Assembly: GCA_045535815.1 (NCBI GenBank)
Contig: JAZSMJ010000055.1
Span: 1 to 18,939 of the forward strand
Length of the DNA stretch: 18,939 bases
Reading direction: 5' to 3'
From: JAZSMJ01 sp045535815
GTDB lineage: Bacteria > Bacillota > Clostridia > Oscillospirales > CAG-272
Both the position numbers and the translations under genes were made by a program. This document shows positions 1-8,014 of the stretch, one piece after another. The notes beneath the pieces were generated by a model that did not search any database, had not been told where the DNA came from, and saw only the letters and a program-made list of their open reading frames with translations. Position 1 is the first letter of the stretch; the number at the start of each line of letters is the position of its first letter.

Positions 1-934
1 ACTTGGTGTGAGGATCTACAGAACCGGGCTTGCAGAGGATCTGTCCGCGCTCGATATCGTTCTTAGCAACACCACGGAGAAGAAGACCAACGTTATCGCC
101 TGCTTCTGCTGTGTCAAGAATCTTCTTGAACATTTCAACGCCTGTAACAACTGTCTGAGACTTTTCATCCTTAAGACCAACGATTTCAACTGTATCGCCA
201 ACCTTAACTGTACCACGCTCAACTCTACCTGTAGCAACTGTACCACGTCCGGAGATGGAGAATACGTCCTCAACAGGGAGAAGGAAAGGAAGATCAGACT
301 TTCTTTCAGGTGTGGGAATGTAAGAGTCAACTGCATCCATGAGCTCAAGGATAGAAGCGTATTCAGGAGCGCTCTTATCTGTGCTTGTGCTCTCGAGAGC
401 AACTCTTGCAGAACCTCTGTTTATCGGCACCTCATCGCCCGGGAATTCGTACTGAGAAAGGACATCACGGATTTCCATCTCAACGGGTTCGAGAAGCTCT
501 TCGTCGTCAACGATGTCGGTCTTGTTCATAAATACAACGATTGCGGGAACGCCAACCTGACGAGCAAGAAGAACGTGCTCGCGAGTCTGCTGAAGGGGAC
601 CGTCAGATGCTGCAACAACGAGGATTGCACCGTCCATCTGAGCTGCACCGGTGATCATGTTCTTAACGTAGTCAGCGTGGCCGGGGCAGTCAACGTGAGC
701 ATAGTGACGAGCTTCTGTCTGATACTCAACGTGACGGGTGTTGATTGTAATACCTCTTTCTCTTTCTTCGGGAGCGTTATCGATCTGGTCGTATGCAAGG
801 AATTCGATGTTAGCGTCTCCGATAGAGAGAACCTTTGTGATAGCTGCAGTAAGAGTTGTCTTACCATGGTCAACGTGACCGATTGTACCGATATTAACAT
901 GGGGTTTGGTTCGTTCGAAATGTGCCTTTGCCAT
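1..934 (-). CDS. tuf: Translation elongation factor Tu (3' end cut off by window edge)
   Basis: EF-Tu delivers aminoacyl-tRNA to the ribosomal A site as a GTPase in the cytoplasm. About 311 of the usual ~395-400 residues are present; the last ~85 (most of domain 3) lie outside the window. Reading the minus strand from the ATG at 934 gives MAKAHFERTKPHVNIGTIGH; the P-loop is G19-HVDHGK-T26, followed by DCPGH (about 82-86) and NKTD (137-140). Domain 2 starts with the usual LLPVEDVFSISGRGT segment. An AGGAGG sits 8 nt upstream of the start. It is the last visible gene of the str cluster, 46 bp downstream of fusA with no promoter or terminator between, so it is presumably cotranscribed. Oddity: the G5 guanine-binding box, normally Ser-Ala-Leu, reads Ser175-Ala176-Arg177. 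The identification is secure. Confidence 0.98.
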   Translation of the reverse strand, partial: MAKAHFERTKPHVNIGTIGHVDHGKTTLTAAITKVLSIGDANIEFLAYDQIDNAPEERERGITINTRHVEYQTEARHYAHVDCPGHADYVKNMITGAAQMDGAILVVAASDGPLQQTREHVLLARQVGVPAIVVFMNKTDIVDDEELLEPVEMEIRDVLSQYEFPGDEVPINRGSARVALESTSTDKSAPEYASILELMDAVDSYIPTPERKSDLPFLLPVEDVFSISGRGTVATGRVERGTVKVGDTVEIVGLKDEKSQTVVTGVEMFKKILDTAEAGDNVGLLLRGVAKNDIERGQILCKPGSVDPHTK

Positions 935-980
935 TTTTATATCCTCCTAAAATCTTTTGTTTTTTTATTTTGATTTAGAA

Positions 981-3062
981 TTAGTTACCTTTTGCTCTGT
1001 TTGTTATGATGCCTTCCTGAATCGACTTCGGAACTTCAGCGAAGTGGCTGGGTTCCATCGAATACTGTCCGCGACCCTGAGTCTTGGAACGCATGTCCGT
1101 TGCATAACCGAACATTTCGGACAGCGGTACCATTGCTGTTACCTGCTGTGCACCGGAAATAGAATCCATGCTCTGAATCTGTCCACGGCGGGAGTTGAAG
1201 TCACCGATTATATCACCCATATATTCGTCAGGGGTGATAGTAACAACCTTCATGATCGGCTCTGTGAGTACCGGATCTGCTTTTCTCATAGCTTCCTTGA
1301 ACGCCATAGAACCGGCGATCTTGAACGCCATTTCAGATGAGTCGACTTCATGGTAAGAACCATCGTAAAGTGTAACCTTTACGTCAACTACATTGTATCC
1401 GGCAAGTACACCTGCGTCCATAGCGCTCTGAATACCTGAATCGACTGCGGGGATATATTCCTTCGGAATAGCACCGCCGACAACCGAGTTGATAAACTCA
1501 TAGCCCTTGCCGGGTTCGTTGGGTTCAATTCTGATCTTAACGTGACCGTACTGACCCTTACCACCGGACTGACGTGCATACTTGTGGTCAACATCAGCTT
1601 CTCTTCTGATTGTTTCTTTATAAGATACCTGAGGCTTACCTACGTTTGCTTCAACCTTAAATTCTCTGAGAAGTCTGTCTACAATGATCTCAAGGTGAAG
1701 CTCACCCATACCTGCGATAATGGTCTGACCGGTATCGTCATCTGTATAGGTTCTGAATGTGGGGTCTTCCTCAGCAAGCTTTGCAAGTGCGATACCCATC
1801 TTTTCCTGACCTGCTTTGGTCTTGGGCTCGATGGCAACTCTGATAACGGGTTCCGGAAATTCCATAGATTCAAGAATTACAGGATTGTTCTCATCACAGA
1901 GTGTATCACCTGTTGTGGTATTCTTAACACCAACAACGGCTGCAATATCTCCGGAATAGCATACGTCGATATCTTTTCTGTCGTTTGCATGCATCTGGAG
2001 TATACGTCCGAAACGTTCTCTTGCTCTCTTAACAGAGTTATATGCTGTTGAACCCGCTTCGATCTTACCGGAATATACACGGAAGAAGCAGAGCTTACCA
2101 ACGAACGGGTCTGTCATGATCTTGAATGCAAGAGCTGAGAACGGACCGTTATCGTCAGCAGGTCTTTCAATCTCTTCTCCACTATCGGGATCAATTCCCT
2201 TGATTGCGGGAATGTCCAGAGGAGAAGGCATATACTCTACTATAGCGTCAAGAAGCTTCTGAACGCCCTTGTTTTTATAAGAGGTTCCGCATACAACGGG
2301 AACTATCTTATTCTGTATTGTAGCAACACGAATAGCCTTTTTGATTTCATCAATGCTTATTTCTTCGCCTGAACAGTACTTTTCGAAGAGAACTTCGTCT
2401 GTCTCGGCAATAGATTCAAGCATTGCATTACGGTATTCTTCTGCTTTTTCAACCATATCCTCCGGAATAGGTTCTACTCTCATATCTTTTCCAAGATCGT
2501 CGTAGTAAACGTCTGCTTCCATATTGATAAGGTCGATGATACCCTTAAAGGTATCCTCTGCTCCTATAGGGAGCTGTATCGGCACAGGATTCGTCTTAAG
2601 ACGTTCCTTCATCATATTTACGCATCTGTAAAAATCCGCACCTGTTATGTCCATTTTGTTGACATAAGCCATACGCGGAACACCGTACTTATCAGCCTGA
2701 CGCCATACGGTCTCAGACTGAGGCTCAACTCCGCCCTTTGCACAGAAAACTGTTACAGAACCGTCGAGAACTCTGAGAGATCTCTCAACTTCTACGGTAA
2801 AGTCAACGTGACCGGGGGTATCGATAATATTTATACGGTTTTCTTTCCAGAAGCATGTCGTAGCAGCCGATGTGATGGTTATTCCGCGCTCCTGCTCCTG
2901 TTCCATCCAGTCCATAGTAGCTCCACCCTCGTGGGTTTCGCCCATCTTATGAGTCTTTCCGGTGTAGAACAGTATACGCTCCGTAGTAGTGGTCTTGCCG
3001 GCATCGATATGAGCCATGATACCAATATTACGGGTATGCTCTAACGAGTATTCTCTTGGCAT
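981..3062 (-). CDS. fusA: Elongation factor G
   Basis: EF-G is the GTPase that drives ribosomal translocation and, with ribosome recycling factor, subunit splitting. The 693-aa product has the normal full length. Visible marks are the P-loop AHIDAGKT (17-24), the switch region around RGITITSAAT, the DTPGHVDF motif, NKMD, the domain III motif GMGELHLEIIVDR, and the domain IV loop region with GGKGQYGHV. The ATG at 3062 is preceded by AGAAGGAGAT at good distance. It lies between rpsG (76 bp upstream, with a possible RNA hairpin) and tuf (46 bp downstream) in the conserved str order. Nothing is truncated or shifted. The GMGELHLE and switch regions, where fusidic-acid resistance changes often map, look ordinary. 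Confidence 0.99.
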   Translation of the reverse strand: MPREYSLEHTRNIGIMAHIDAGKTTTTERILFYTGKTHKMGETHEGGATMDWMEQEQERGITITSAATTCFWKENRINIIDTPGHVDFTVEVERSLRVLDGSVTVFCAKGGVEPQSETVWRQADKYGVPRMAYVNKMDITGADFYRCVNMMKERLKTNPVPIQLPIGAEDTFKGIIDLINMEADVYYDDLGKDMRVEPIPEDMVEKAEEYRNAMLESIAETDEVLFEKYCSGEEISIDEIKKAIRVATIQNKIVPVVCGTSYKNKGVQKLLDAIVEYMPSPLDIPAIKGIDPDSGEEIERPADDNGPFSALAFKIMTDPFVGKLCFFRVYSGKIEAGSTAYNSVKRARERFGRILQMHANDRKDIDVCYSGDIAAVVGVKNTTTGDTLCDENNPVILESMEFPEPVIRVAIEPKTKAGQEKMGIALAKLAEEDPTFRTYTDDDTGQTIIAGMGELHLEIIVDRLLREFKVEANVGKPQVSYKETIRREADVDHKYARQSGGKGQYGHVKIRIEPNEPGKGYEFINSVVGGAIPKEYIPAVDSGIQSAMDAGVLAGYNVVDVKVTLYDGSYHEVDSSEMAFKIAGSMAFKEAMRKADPVLTEPIMKVVTITPDEYMGDIIGDFNSRRGQIQSMDSISGAQQVTAMVPLSEMFGYATDMRSKTQGRGQYSMEPSHFAEVPKSIQEGIITNRAKGN

Positions 3063-3094
3063 TATTTATCTCCTTCTAAACTGCCTCCGGGAAG

Positions 3095-3131
3095 TTGCTT
3101 ATCTTATTATCAAGCAACCTTTTGCTTCCGG
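3095..3131 (-). promoter_or_regulatory. Possible RNA stem-loop in rpsG-fusA spacer
   Basis: On the minus strand the spacer can form an inner stem GTTGCTT/AAGCAAC (3112-3118 with 3094-3100) and an outer stem CCGGAAG/CTTCCCGG (3125-3131 with 3087-3094, one bulged base; the two arms share position 3094). There is no T-tract, so it is not a terminator. A role in fusA translation or mRNA stability is conceivable but unproven. Confidence 0.35.
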
Positions 3132-3138
3132 AACTAAA

Positions 3139-3609
3139 TTAATATCTGTAATGTGCAAAAGCCTTGTTAGCTTCAGCCATTCTGTGAGTTTCATCTCTCT
3201 TCTTCACTGCTCCGCCCGTGCTGTTGATAGCATCAAGTATCTCAGCTGCAAGTCTGTCAGCCATGGTTCTTTCACCACGAGATCTTGCATAAAGGCAAAG
3301 CCAACGAAGTCCAAGTGTCTGTCTTCTTTCCGGTCTTACTTCCATAGGAACCTGATAAGTCGAACCGCCTACACGTCTCGCCTTAACTTCAAGAACCGGC
3401 ATGATGTTATCAAGCGCTGCAACGAAAGCTTCAAGTGCGTTCTTACCCGACTTTTCTGCTACGATTGCGAATGCATCGTATACTATTTTCTGTGCAACAC
3501 CCTTCTTGCCGTCATACATGATGTTGTTAATAAGCTTTGTTACGAGCTTAGAATTATACATAGGATCCGGCAATACATCTCTTTTTGATATTTGACCTCT
3601 TCTCGGCAT
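3139..3609 (-). CDS. rpsG: 30S ribosomal protein S7
   Basis: S7 is the primary assembly protein of the 30S head and contacts tRNA at the E site. The 156-aa product is the normal bacterial length. It starts MPRRGQISKRDVLPDP and carries the hallmark segments of the S7 fold, including MPVLEVKARRVGGSTYQVP (about 80-98) and a C-terminal EANKAFAHYRY. The ATG at 3609 is chosen because GAAGGAGGG lies 8 nt upstream; an in-frame TTG at 3627 lies inside that ribosome binding site and cannot be the start. It sits between rpsL (140 bp upstream, containing a probable internal promoter) and fusA (76 bp downstream). In E. coli S7 is the autogenous repressor of the str operon; whether that applies here cannot be seen. 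Confidence 0.98.
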   Translation of the reverse strand: MPRRGQISKRDVLPDPMYNSKLVTKLINNIMYDGKKGVAQKIVYDAFAIVAEKSGKNALEAFVAALDNIMPVLEVKARRVGGSTYQVPMEVRPERRQTLGLRWLCLYARSRGERTMADRLAAEILDAINSTGGAVKKRDETHRMAEANKAFAHYRY

Positions 3610-3703
3610 TGATCTTCCCTCCTTCAAAATTATTTGATATCACAGGTACTCGAATTTTTTTATCCGTAAATGCTGAGTAATATGTTTAGCAAATTATACA
3701 AAC

Positions 3704-3732
3704 ATTATAACTTTCTAAGCTTACCCTGGCAA
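3704..3732 (-). promoter_or_regulatory. Probable internal promoter for rpsG-fusA-tuf
   Basis: Minus-strand TTGCCA (3727-3732), a 17-nt spacer, then a perfect TATAAT (3704-3709), located in the spacer just after the rpsL stop codon. The expected start of transcription is near 3697, about 88 nt upstream of rpsG. The match to sigma-A consensus is good, but the site is unproven. Confidence 0.5.
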
Positions 3733-3749
3733 AAACGATAATTGAGTTA

Positions 3750-4169
3750 TTACTTTCCTGCTTTAGGTCTCTTTGCTCCGTATTTGGAACGGGACTGCTT
3801 ACGATCGGCTACACCTTGTGCATCCAATGTACCACGAATGATGTGATAACGAACACCAGGCAGGTCACGTACTCTTCCGCCTCTGATGAGAACAACAGAG
3901 TGCTCCTGGAGATTATGACCGATTCCGGGGATGTACGTTGTTGCTTCAAGACCGTTTGTAAGTCTTACTCTGGCGATCTTACGGATAGCGGAGTTAGGCT
4001 TCTTCGGGCTTGCAGTTGTTACCTTTGTGCACACACCACGCTTCTGCGGCGAACTCTGATCTGTGGGTCCGTTTTTAAGTGTGTTAAATCCTTTTTGAAG
4101 AACCGGAACCTTGGATTTGTAAACTTTATCCTGACGTCCGTGTCTTACAAGCTGGTTAAAGGTTGGCAT
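3750..4169 (-). CDS. rpsL: 30S ribosomal protein S12
   Basis: S12 sits at the decoding centre of the 30S subunit and governs fidelity and streptomycin response. The 139-aa product has the Firmicute length (B. subtilis-type, ~13 residues longer than E. coli). The decoding loop PKKPNS holds K56 (E. coli K43, Met counted), while the second loop reads GGRVRDLPG, with Arg101 in place of the usual Lys (E. coli K88, Met counted). The start ATG is preceded by GAAGGAGG. It is the first gene of the str transcript, with its own consensus promoter 76-104 bp upstream, and follows rpoC by 296 bp. Sequence around V50-S54 (VTTAS) also deviates from the usual VYTTT. Identity is certain. Confidence 0.99.
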   Translation of the reverse strand: MPTFNQLVRHGRQDKVYKSKVPVLQKGFNTLKNGPTDQSSPQKRGVCTKVTTASPKKPNSAIRKIARVRLTNGLEATTYIPGIGHNLQEHSVVLIRGGRVRDLPGVRYHIIRGTLDAQGVADRKQSRSKYGAKRPKAGK

Positions 4170-4209
4170 ACCGTTTTTTCCTCCTTCTTTTTAAATTATA
4201 ATGTTCATA

Positions 4210-4230
4210 TAATATAAAAATTTTATATTA
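4210..4230. repeat. AT-only palindrome in the rpsL 5' leader
   Basis: A perfect 21-nt palindrome of only A and T (10-bp arms around one central base) lies between the str promoter and the rpsL ribosome binding site. In the mRNA it could form a weak stem-loop about 40 nt before the start codon. Function unknown. Confidence 0.4.
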
Positions 4231-4244
4231 CAGAAATACACTTT

Positions 4245-4273
4245 ATTATACATCTTCTAAATAGAATTGTCAA
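4245..4273 (-). promoter_or_regulatory. Main promoter of rpsL-rpsG-fusA-tuf
   Basis: Perfect sigma-A consensus on the minus strand: TTGACA (4268-4273), 17-nt spacer, TATAAT (4245-4250). Transcription would begin near 4238, giving a leader of about 69 nt. It shows that the str genes can be expressed independently of rpoBC. Confidence 0.85.
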
Positions 4274-4382
4274 GTGATTTTGGCTTTATACACTTTTTTC
4301 TGCACTTTGCACAATTACGCTTTAATTTGAATGAATTATTTGCGTTTTTATGTGCAATATACCCATTTTATGCTTATTTTTT

Positions 4383-4440
4383 TATAACATTCGCAATACA
4401 ACGACAGAGGAAGCATTGTCTGCTTCCTCTGAATGTTATA
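4383..4440 (-). promoter_or_regulatory. Nested stem-loop downstream of rpoC
   Basis: Behind the rpoC stop the minus strand has an outer perfect 10-bp stem, TATAACATTC (4431-4440) with GAATGTTATA (4383-4392), enclosing an 11-bp GC-richer hairpin, CAGAGGAAGCA/TGCTTCCTCTG (4405-4415 with 4421-4431; one base is shared by both stems) and a one-sided 12-13 nt bulge. The bases after it on the minus strand are A-rich, not T-rich, so it is not a standard intrinsic terminator. It may be a processing or stability element, or a partial terminator. The rest of 4170-4465 holds the str promoter and AT-rich sequence. Confidence 0.55.
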
Positions 4441-4465
4441 CATTAAAATATAGTATTTAAGCGAG

Positions 4466-7400
4466 TTATTCCGCTTCCTCGGGCATCTGTTCGATCTTTT
4501 CAACCTCAACGTCACGGTAGCGCTCCATACCGGTTCCGGCAGGAATAAGCTTACCGATAATAACGTTTTCCTTAAGTCCGAGCAGGTGGTCAACCTTACC
4601 TCTGATAGCAGCCTCTGTAAGAACCTTGGTGGTTTCCTGGAAGGATGCTGCAGAGAGGAAGGAATCTGTGAGAAGCGATGCCTTTGTTATACCGAGAAGA
4701 ACAGGAGTCATCGTAGCGAGACGAAGCGTTCTTTCTCCTGCATCTATACGCTGCTGGATGAGCTCGTTTTCAGTCTCAAATTCGCTGATGTCTACCATAG
4801 ATCCGATAGGAAGCATGGTATCTCCGGAATCCTCGATTCTGACCTTTCTGGTCATCTGACGGGTGATAACCTCGATATGCTTATCGTTGATTTCAACCGA
4901 CTGGATACGGTAAACGCTCTGTACTTCTCTGATGATATAATCGTAAACAGCGTCAAGACCGCTGATCCTTGTTATATCTGCAGGACTCATATGGCCTTCG
5001 GTAAGTCCCTGTCCCTTGGTAACGTAATCTCCGTTTGAAACGAGGATTCTAGTACCGAAGGGTATCTGATAGGTAACCTCTTCACCGGAATCACCGGTGA
5101 TAACGATACCTCTGGTCTTCTTAACGTCCTGAATAGAAACTGTACCGGATATCTCTGCGATAACGGCAGTCTTCTTAGGTCTGCGTGCTTCAAACAGCTC
5201 TTCAACTCTGGGAAGACCTCTCGTAATATCGGAACCTGCAACACCACCGGTATGGAAGGTTCTCATGGTAAGCTGTGTACCGGGTTCACCGATAGACTGA
5301 GCAGCAATAATACCAACTGCTTCACCAACGTTAACCTTCTTGTTGGTAGCAAGGTCAGCACCGTAACAGTGAGCACATATACCGTGCTTTGCTCTACACT
5401 GAAGTATAGTTCTGATATATGCCTTATCAATGCCTGCATTGACAACACGCTTAGCCTGAGCCTCTGTAATGAGGGTATTGTCTTCAACAAGCACTTCACC
5501 CGTAGAAGGATCAACTATATCGCCAAGAGCGTATCTGCCGGCAAGTCTGTCCTTGAGAGGCTCTATAACGTTATTGCCGTCATAGATAGAGCTTACAAGC
5601 ATACCGTGCTTGGTTCCGCAGTCTTCCTCACGAATGATAACCTCCTGAGAAACGTCAACGAGACGTCTTGTAAGGTAACCGGAGTCGGCAGTTCTGAGCG
5701 CCGTATCGGAAAGTGACTTACGTGCACCTCTTGCAGCCATGAAGTATTCCAATATATTAAGACCTTCACGGAAGTTTGATTTGATCGGGATCTCAATAGT
5801 ACGTCCGTTTGCGGCAGACATAAGTCCACGCATACCTGCGAGCTGTCTCATCTGTGTGATGTTACCACGGGCACCGGAGTCACTCATCATCTTGATGGGG
5901 TTGTAACGGTCAAAGCTGTTCTGCATCGCTGCAACAACGTCCTTTGTCGTCTGTTCCCAGATCTTGATGACGTTCTTATATTTTTCTTCTGCGGTGAGTT
6001 CACCGTACATATAGTGCTGAGATATCTTTTCAACCTTCTTTTCAGCTTCTGCAATAAGATCGTTCTTTTCCGGCGGGATCTGAACGTCGTATGCGGAAAT
6101 TGATATAGAAGCCTTTGTTGAATACTTGTATCCCATCGCCTTGATATTATCAAGAACGGTTGCAGTAACCGATGCGCCGTGCTTCTTTATGGTACGGTCA
6201 ACGATCTCACTGAGGTCACCCTTCTTGGTAACGAACATTATCTCAAGATCAAGCATTGTCTTGGGATCTGTTCTGTCAACGTAACCAAGGTCCTGAGGAA
6301 TAGCCTGGTTAAATATAAGTCTACCGAGAGTAGCGTCGATTATACCGGAATGGGTAACTCCGTCTATCTCTTTGGTTACTCTTATCTTTATTGGAGCATG
6401 AAGACCGAGATAGCCGTTTTCATAAGCCATCATAGCTTCATTGAAATCTCTGAATACGTGTCCTTCACCCGGCTCGCCTGCTTTATCTATTGTAAGATAG
6501 TAGGAACCGAGTACCATATCCTGAGAAGGTGTTGCAACTGCACGTCCGTCTGCAGGCTTAAGGAAGTTGTTTGCAGAAAGCATGAGGTATCTTGCCTCAG
6601 CCTGAGCCTCTGCAGAAAGCGGAACGTGAACAGGCATCTGGTCACCGTCGAAGTCAGCGTTAAATGCCGAACATACAAGCGGATGGAGCTTGATAGCTCT
6701 TCCCTCTACAAGTATAGGCTCGAATGCCTGAATTGAAAGACGGTGAAGCGTCGGAGCACGGTTGAGAAGAACGGGATGTGCTGCTATAACGTTCTCAAGT
6801 GCGTCCCAAACCTCGTTATTTGCCTTTTCAACCTTCTTCTTGGCATCCTTTATATTGGAAGCCTTCTGGGTTTCAACAAGGCGCTTCATAACGAAGGGCT
6901 TAAAGAGCTCGAGTGCCATTTCCTTAGGAAGACCGCACTGATAGATCTTAAGCTCAGGACCTACGACGATAACCGAACGTCCGGAATAGTCAACACGCTT
7001 ACCGAGAAGGTTCTGACGGAATCTTCCCTGCTTACCGCGGAGCATTTCGGAGAGCGACTTGAGAGGTCTGTTATTAGGACCTGTGACCGGCTTTCCTCTG
7101 CGTCCGTTGTCGATAAGAGCGTCAACTGCTTCCTGAAGCATTCTCTTTTCGTTTCTTATGATTATCTCGGGAGCTCTGAGCTCCATGAGCTTCTTAAGTC
7201 TGTTATTTCTGTTTATAACTCTGCGGTAAAGATCGTTTAAGTCGGAGGATGCAAAGCGTCCGCCGTCGAGCTGTACCATAGGTCTGATTTCCGGAGGAAT
7301 AACGGGAAGCACGTCAAGGATCATCCACTCGGGCTTATTACCCGATTTTCTGAACGCCTCAACTACCTCAAGTCTCTTGATTATACGGAGCTTTTTCTGA

Positions 7401-7996
7401 CCGCTTGCAACGTCAAGCTCTTCCTTGAGAGACTTAGCAAGAGCTTCAATATCAAGCTCTGCAAGCAGCTCTTTTACCGCTTCAGCACCGATTCCTACCT
7501 TGAAGTCCTTCTCATAACGCTCGTACATTTCTCTGTACTCACGGTCTGTAAGGAGCTGATATTTTTCAAGGGGAGTCGTTCCGGGATCGATTACAATATA
7601 CTGTGCAAAATAGAGAACCTTTTCAAGGAGTCTGGGAGAGATATCAAGAAGAAGTCCCATTCTTGAAGGTATAGCTCTGAAGTACCAGATATGAGATACC
7701 GGAGCAGCAAGCTCGATATGACCCATACGCTCACGGCGCACCTTTTTGGTGGTAACCTCAACTCCGCACTTTTCGCAGACCTTACCCTTGTATCTTACTC
7801 TTTTGTACTTTCCGCAAAGACATTCCCAGTCCTTGGTCGGACCAAAGATTCTCTCGCAGAAAAGACCTTCTCTTTCTGCCTTGAGAGTTCTGTAGTTTAT
7901 GGTCTCAGGCTTTTTAACCTCTCCAAAAGACCAGCTTCTTATCATTTCGGGAGAAGCAAGACCTATTCGTATCGAATCAAAAACATTATCTTTCAT
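4466..7996 (-). CDS. rpoC: DNA-directed RNA polymerase subunit beta'
   Basis: Catalytic subunit of RNA polymerase. The 1176-aa length is close to the B. subtilis protein. The N-terminal zinc knuckle has C59, C61, C74 and C77; the active-site metal loop N446-ADFDGDQM-P455 holds the three catalytic aspartates D448, D450, D452; the bridge helix/trigger-loop region has IGEPGTQLTMRTFHTGG; a second cysteine cluster (CRAKHGICAHCYG plus an upstream EEDCG) matches the usual structural zinc site. The residue after DFDGDQM is Pro455 where bacteria normally have Ala. The ATG at 7996 has AAAGGAGAAG upstream and lies 18 bp after the rpoB stop, so the two are translated from one mRNA. Confidence 0.99.
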   Translation of the reverse strand: MKDNVFDSIRIGLASPEMIRSWSFGEVKKPETINYRTLKAEREGLFCERIFGPTKDWECLCGKYKRVRYKGKVCEKCGVEVTTKKVRRERMGHIELAAPVSHIWYFRAIPSRMGLLLDISPRLLEKVLYFAQYIVIDPGTTPLEKYQLLTDREYREMYERYEKDFKVGIGAEAVKELLAELDIEALAKSLKEELDVASGQKKLRIIKRLEVVEAFRKSGNKPEWMILDVLPVIPPEIRPMVQLDGGRFASSDLNDLYRRVINRNNRLKKLMELRAPEIIIRNEKRMLQEAVDALIDNGRRGKPVTGPNNRPLKSLSEMLRGKQGRFRQNLLGKRVDYSGRSVIVVGPELKIYQCGLPKEMALELFKPFVMKRLVETQKASNIKDAKKKVEKANNEVWDALENVIAAHPVLLNRAPTLHRLSIQAFEPILVEGRAIKLHPLVCSAFNADFDGDQMPVHVPLSAEAQAEARYLMLSANNFLKPADGRAVATPSQDMVLGSYYLTIDKAGEPGEGHVFRDFNEAMMAYENGYLGLHAPIKIRVTKEIDGVTHSGIIDATLGRLIFNQAIPQDLGYVDRTDPKTMLDLEIMFVTKKGDLSEIVDRTIKKHGASVTATVLDNIKAMGYKYSTKASISISAYDVQIPPEKNDLIAEAEKKVEKISQHYMYGELTAEEKYKNVIKIWEQTTKDVVAAMQNSFDRYNPIKMMSDSGARGNITQMRQLAGMRGLMSAANGRTIEIPIKSNFREGLNILEYFMAARGARKSLSDTALRTADSGYLTRRLVDVSQEVIIREEDCGTKHGMLVSSIYDGNNVIEPLKDRLAGRYALGDIVDPSTGEVLVEDNTLITEAQAKRVVNAGIDKAYIRTILQCRAKHGICAHCYGADLATNKKVNVGEAVGIIAAQSIGEPGTQLTMRTFHTGGVAGSDITRGLPRVEELFEARRPKKTAVIAEISGTVSIQDVKKTRGIVITGDSGEEVTYQIPFGTRILVSNGDYVTKGQGLTEGHMSPADITRISGLDAVYDYIIREVQSVYRIQSVEINDKHIEVITRQMTRKVRIEDSGDTMLPIGSMVDISEFETENELIQQRIDAGERTLRLATMTPVLLGITKASLLTDSFLSAASFQETTKVLTEAAIRGKVDHLLGLKENVIIGKLIPAGTGMERYRDVEVEKIEQMPEEAE

Positions 7997-8014
7997 AATC
8001 TGTCACTTCTCCTT

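Noticed and set aside
8..973. Long plus-strand reading frame (321 codons) opposite tuf
   Set aside because: It mirrors the tuf coding strand, is Cys-rich and resembles no known protein, with no ribosome binding site; antisense shadow.
4383..4440. Nested hairpin as the rpoC terminator
   Set aside because: The minus strand continues with a run of A, not T, so intrinsic termination is not supported.
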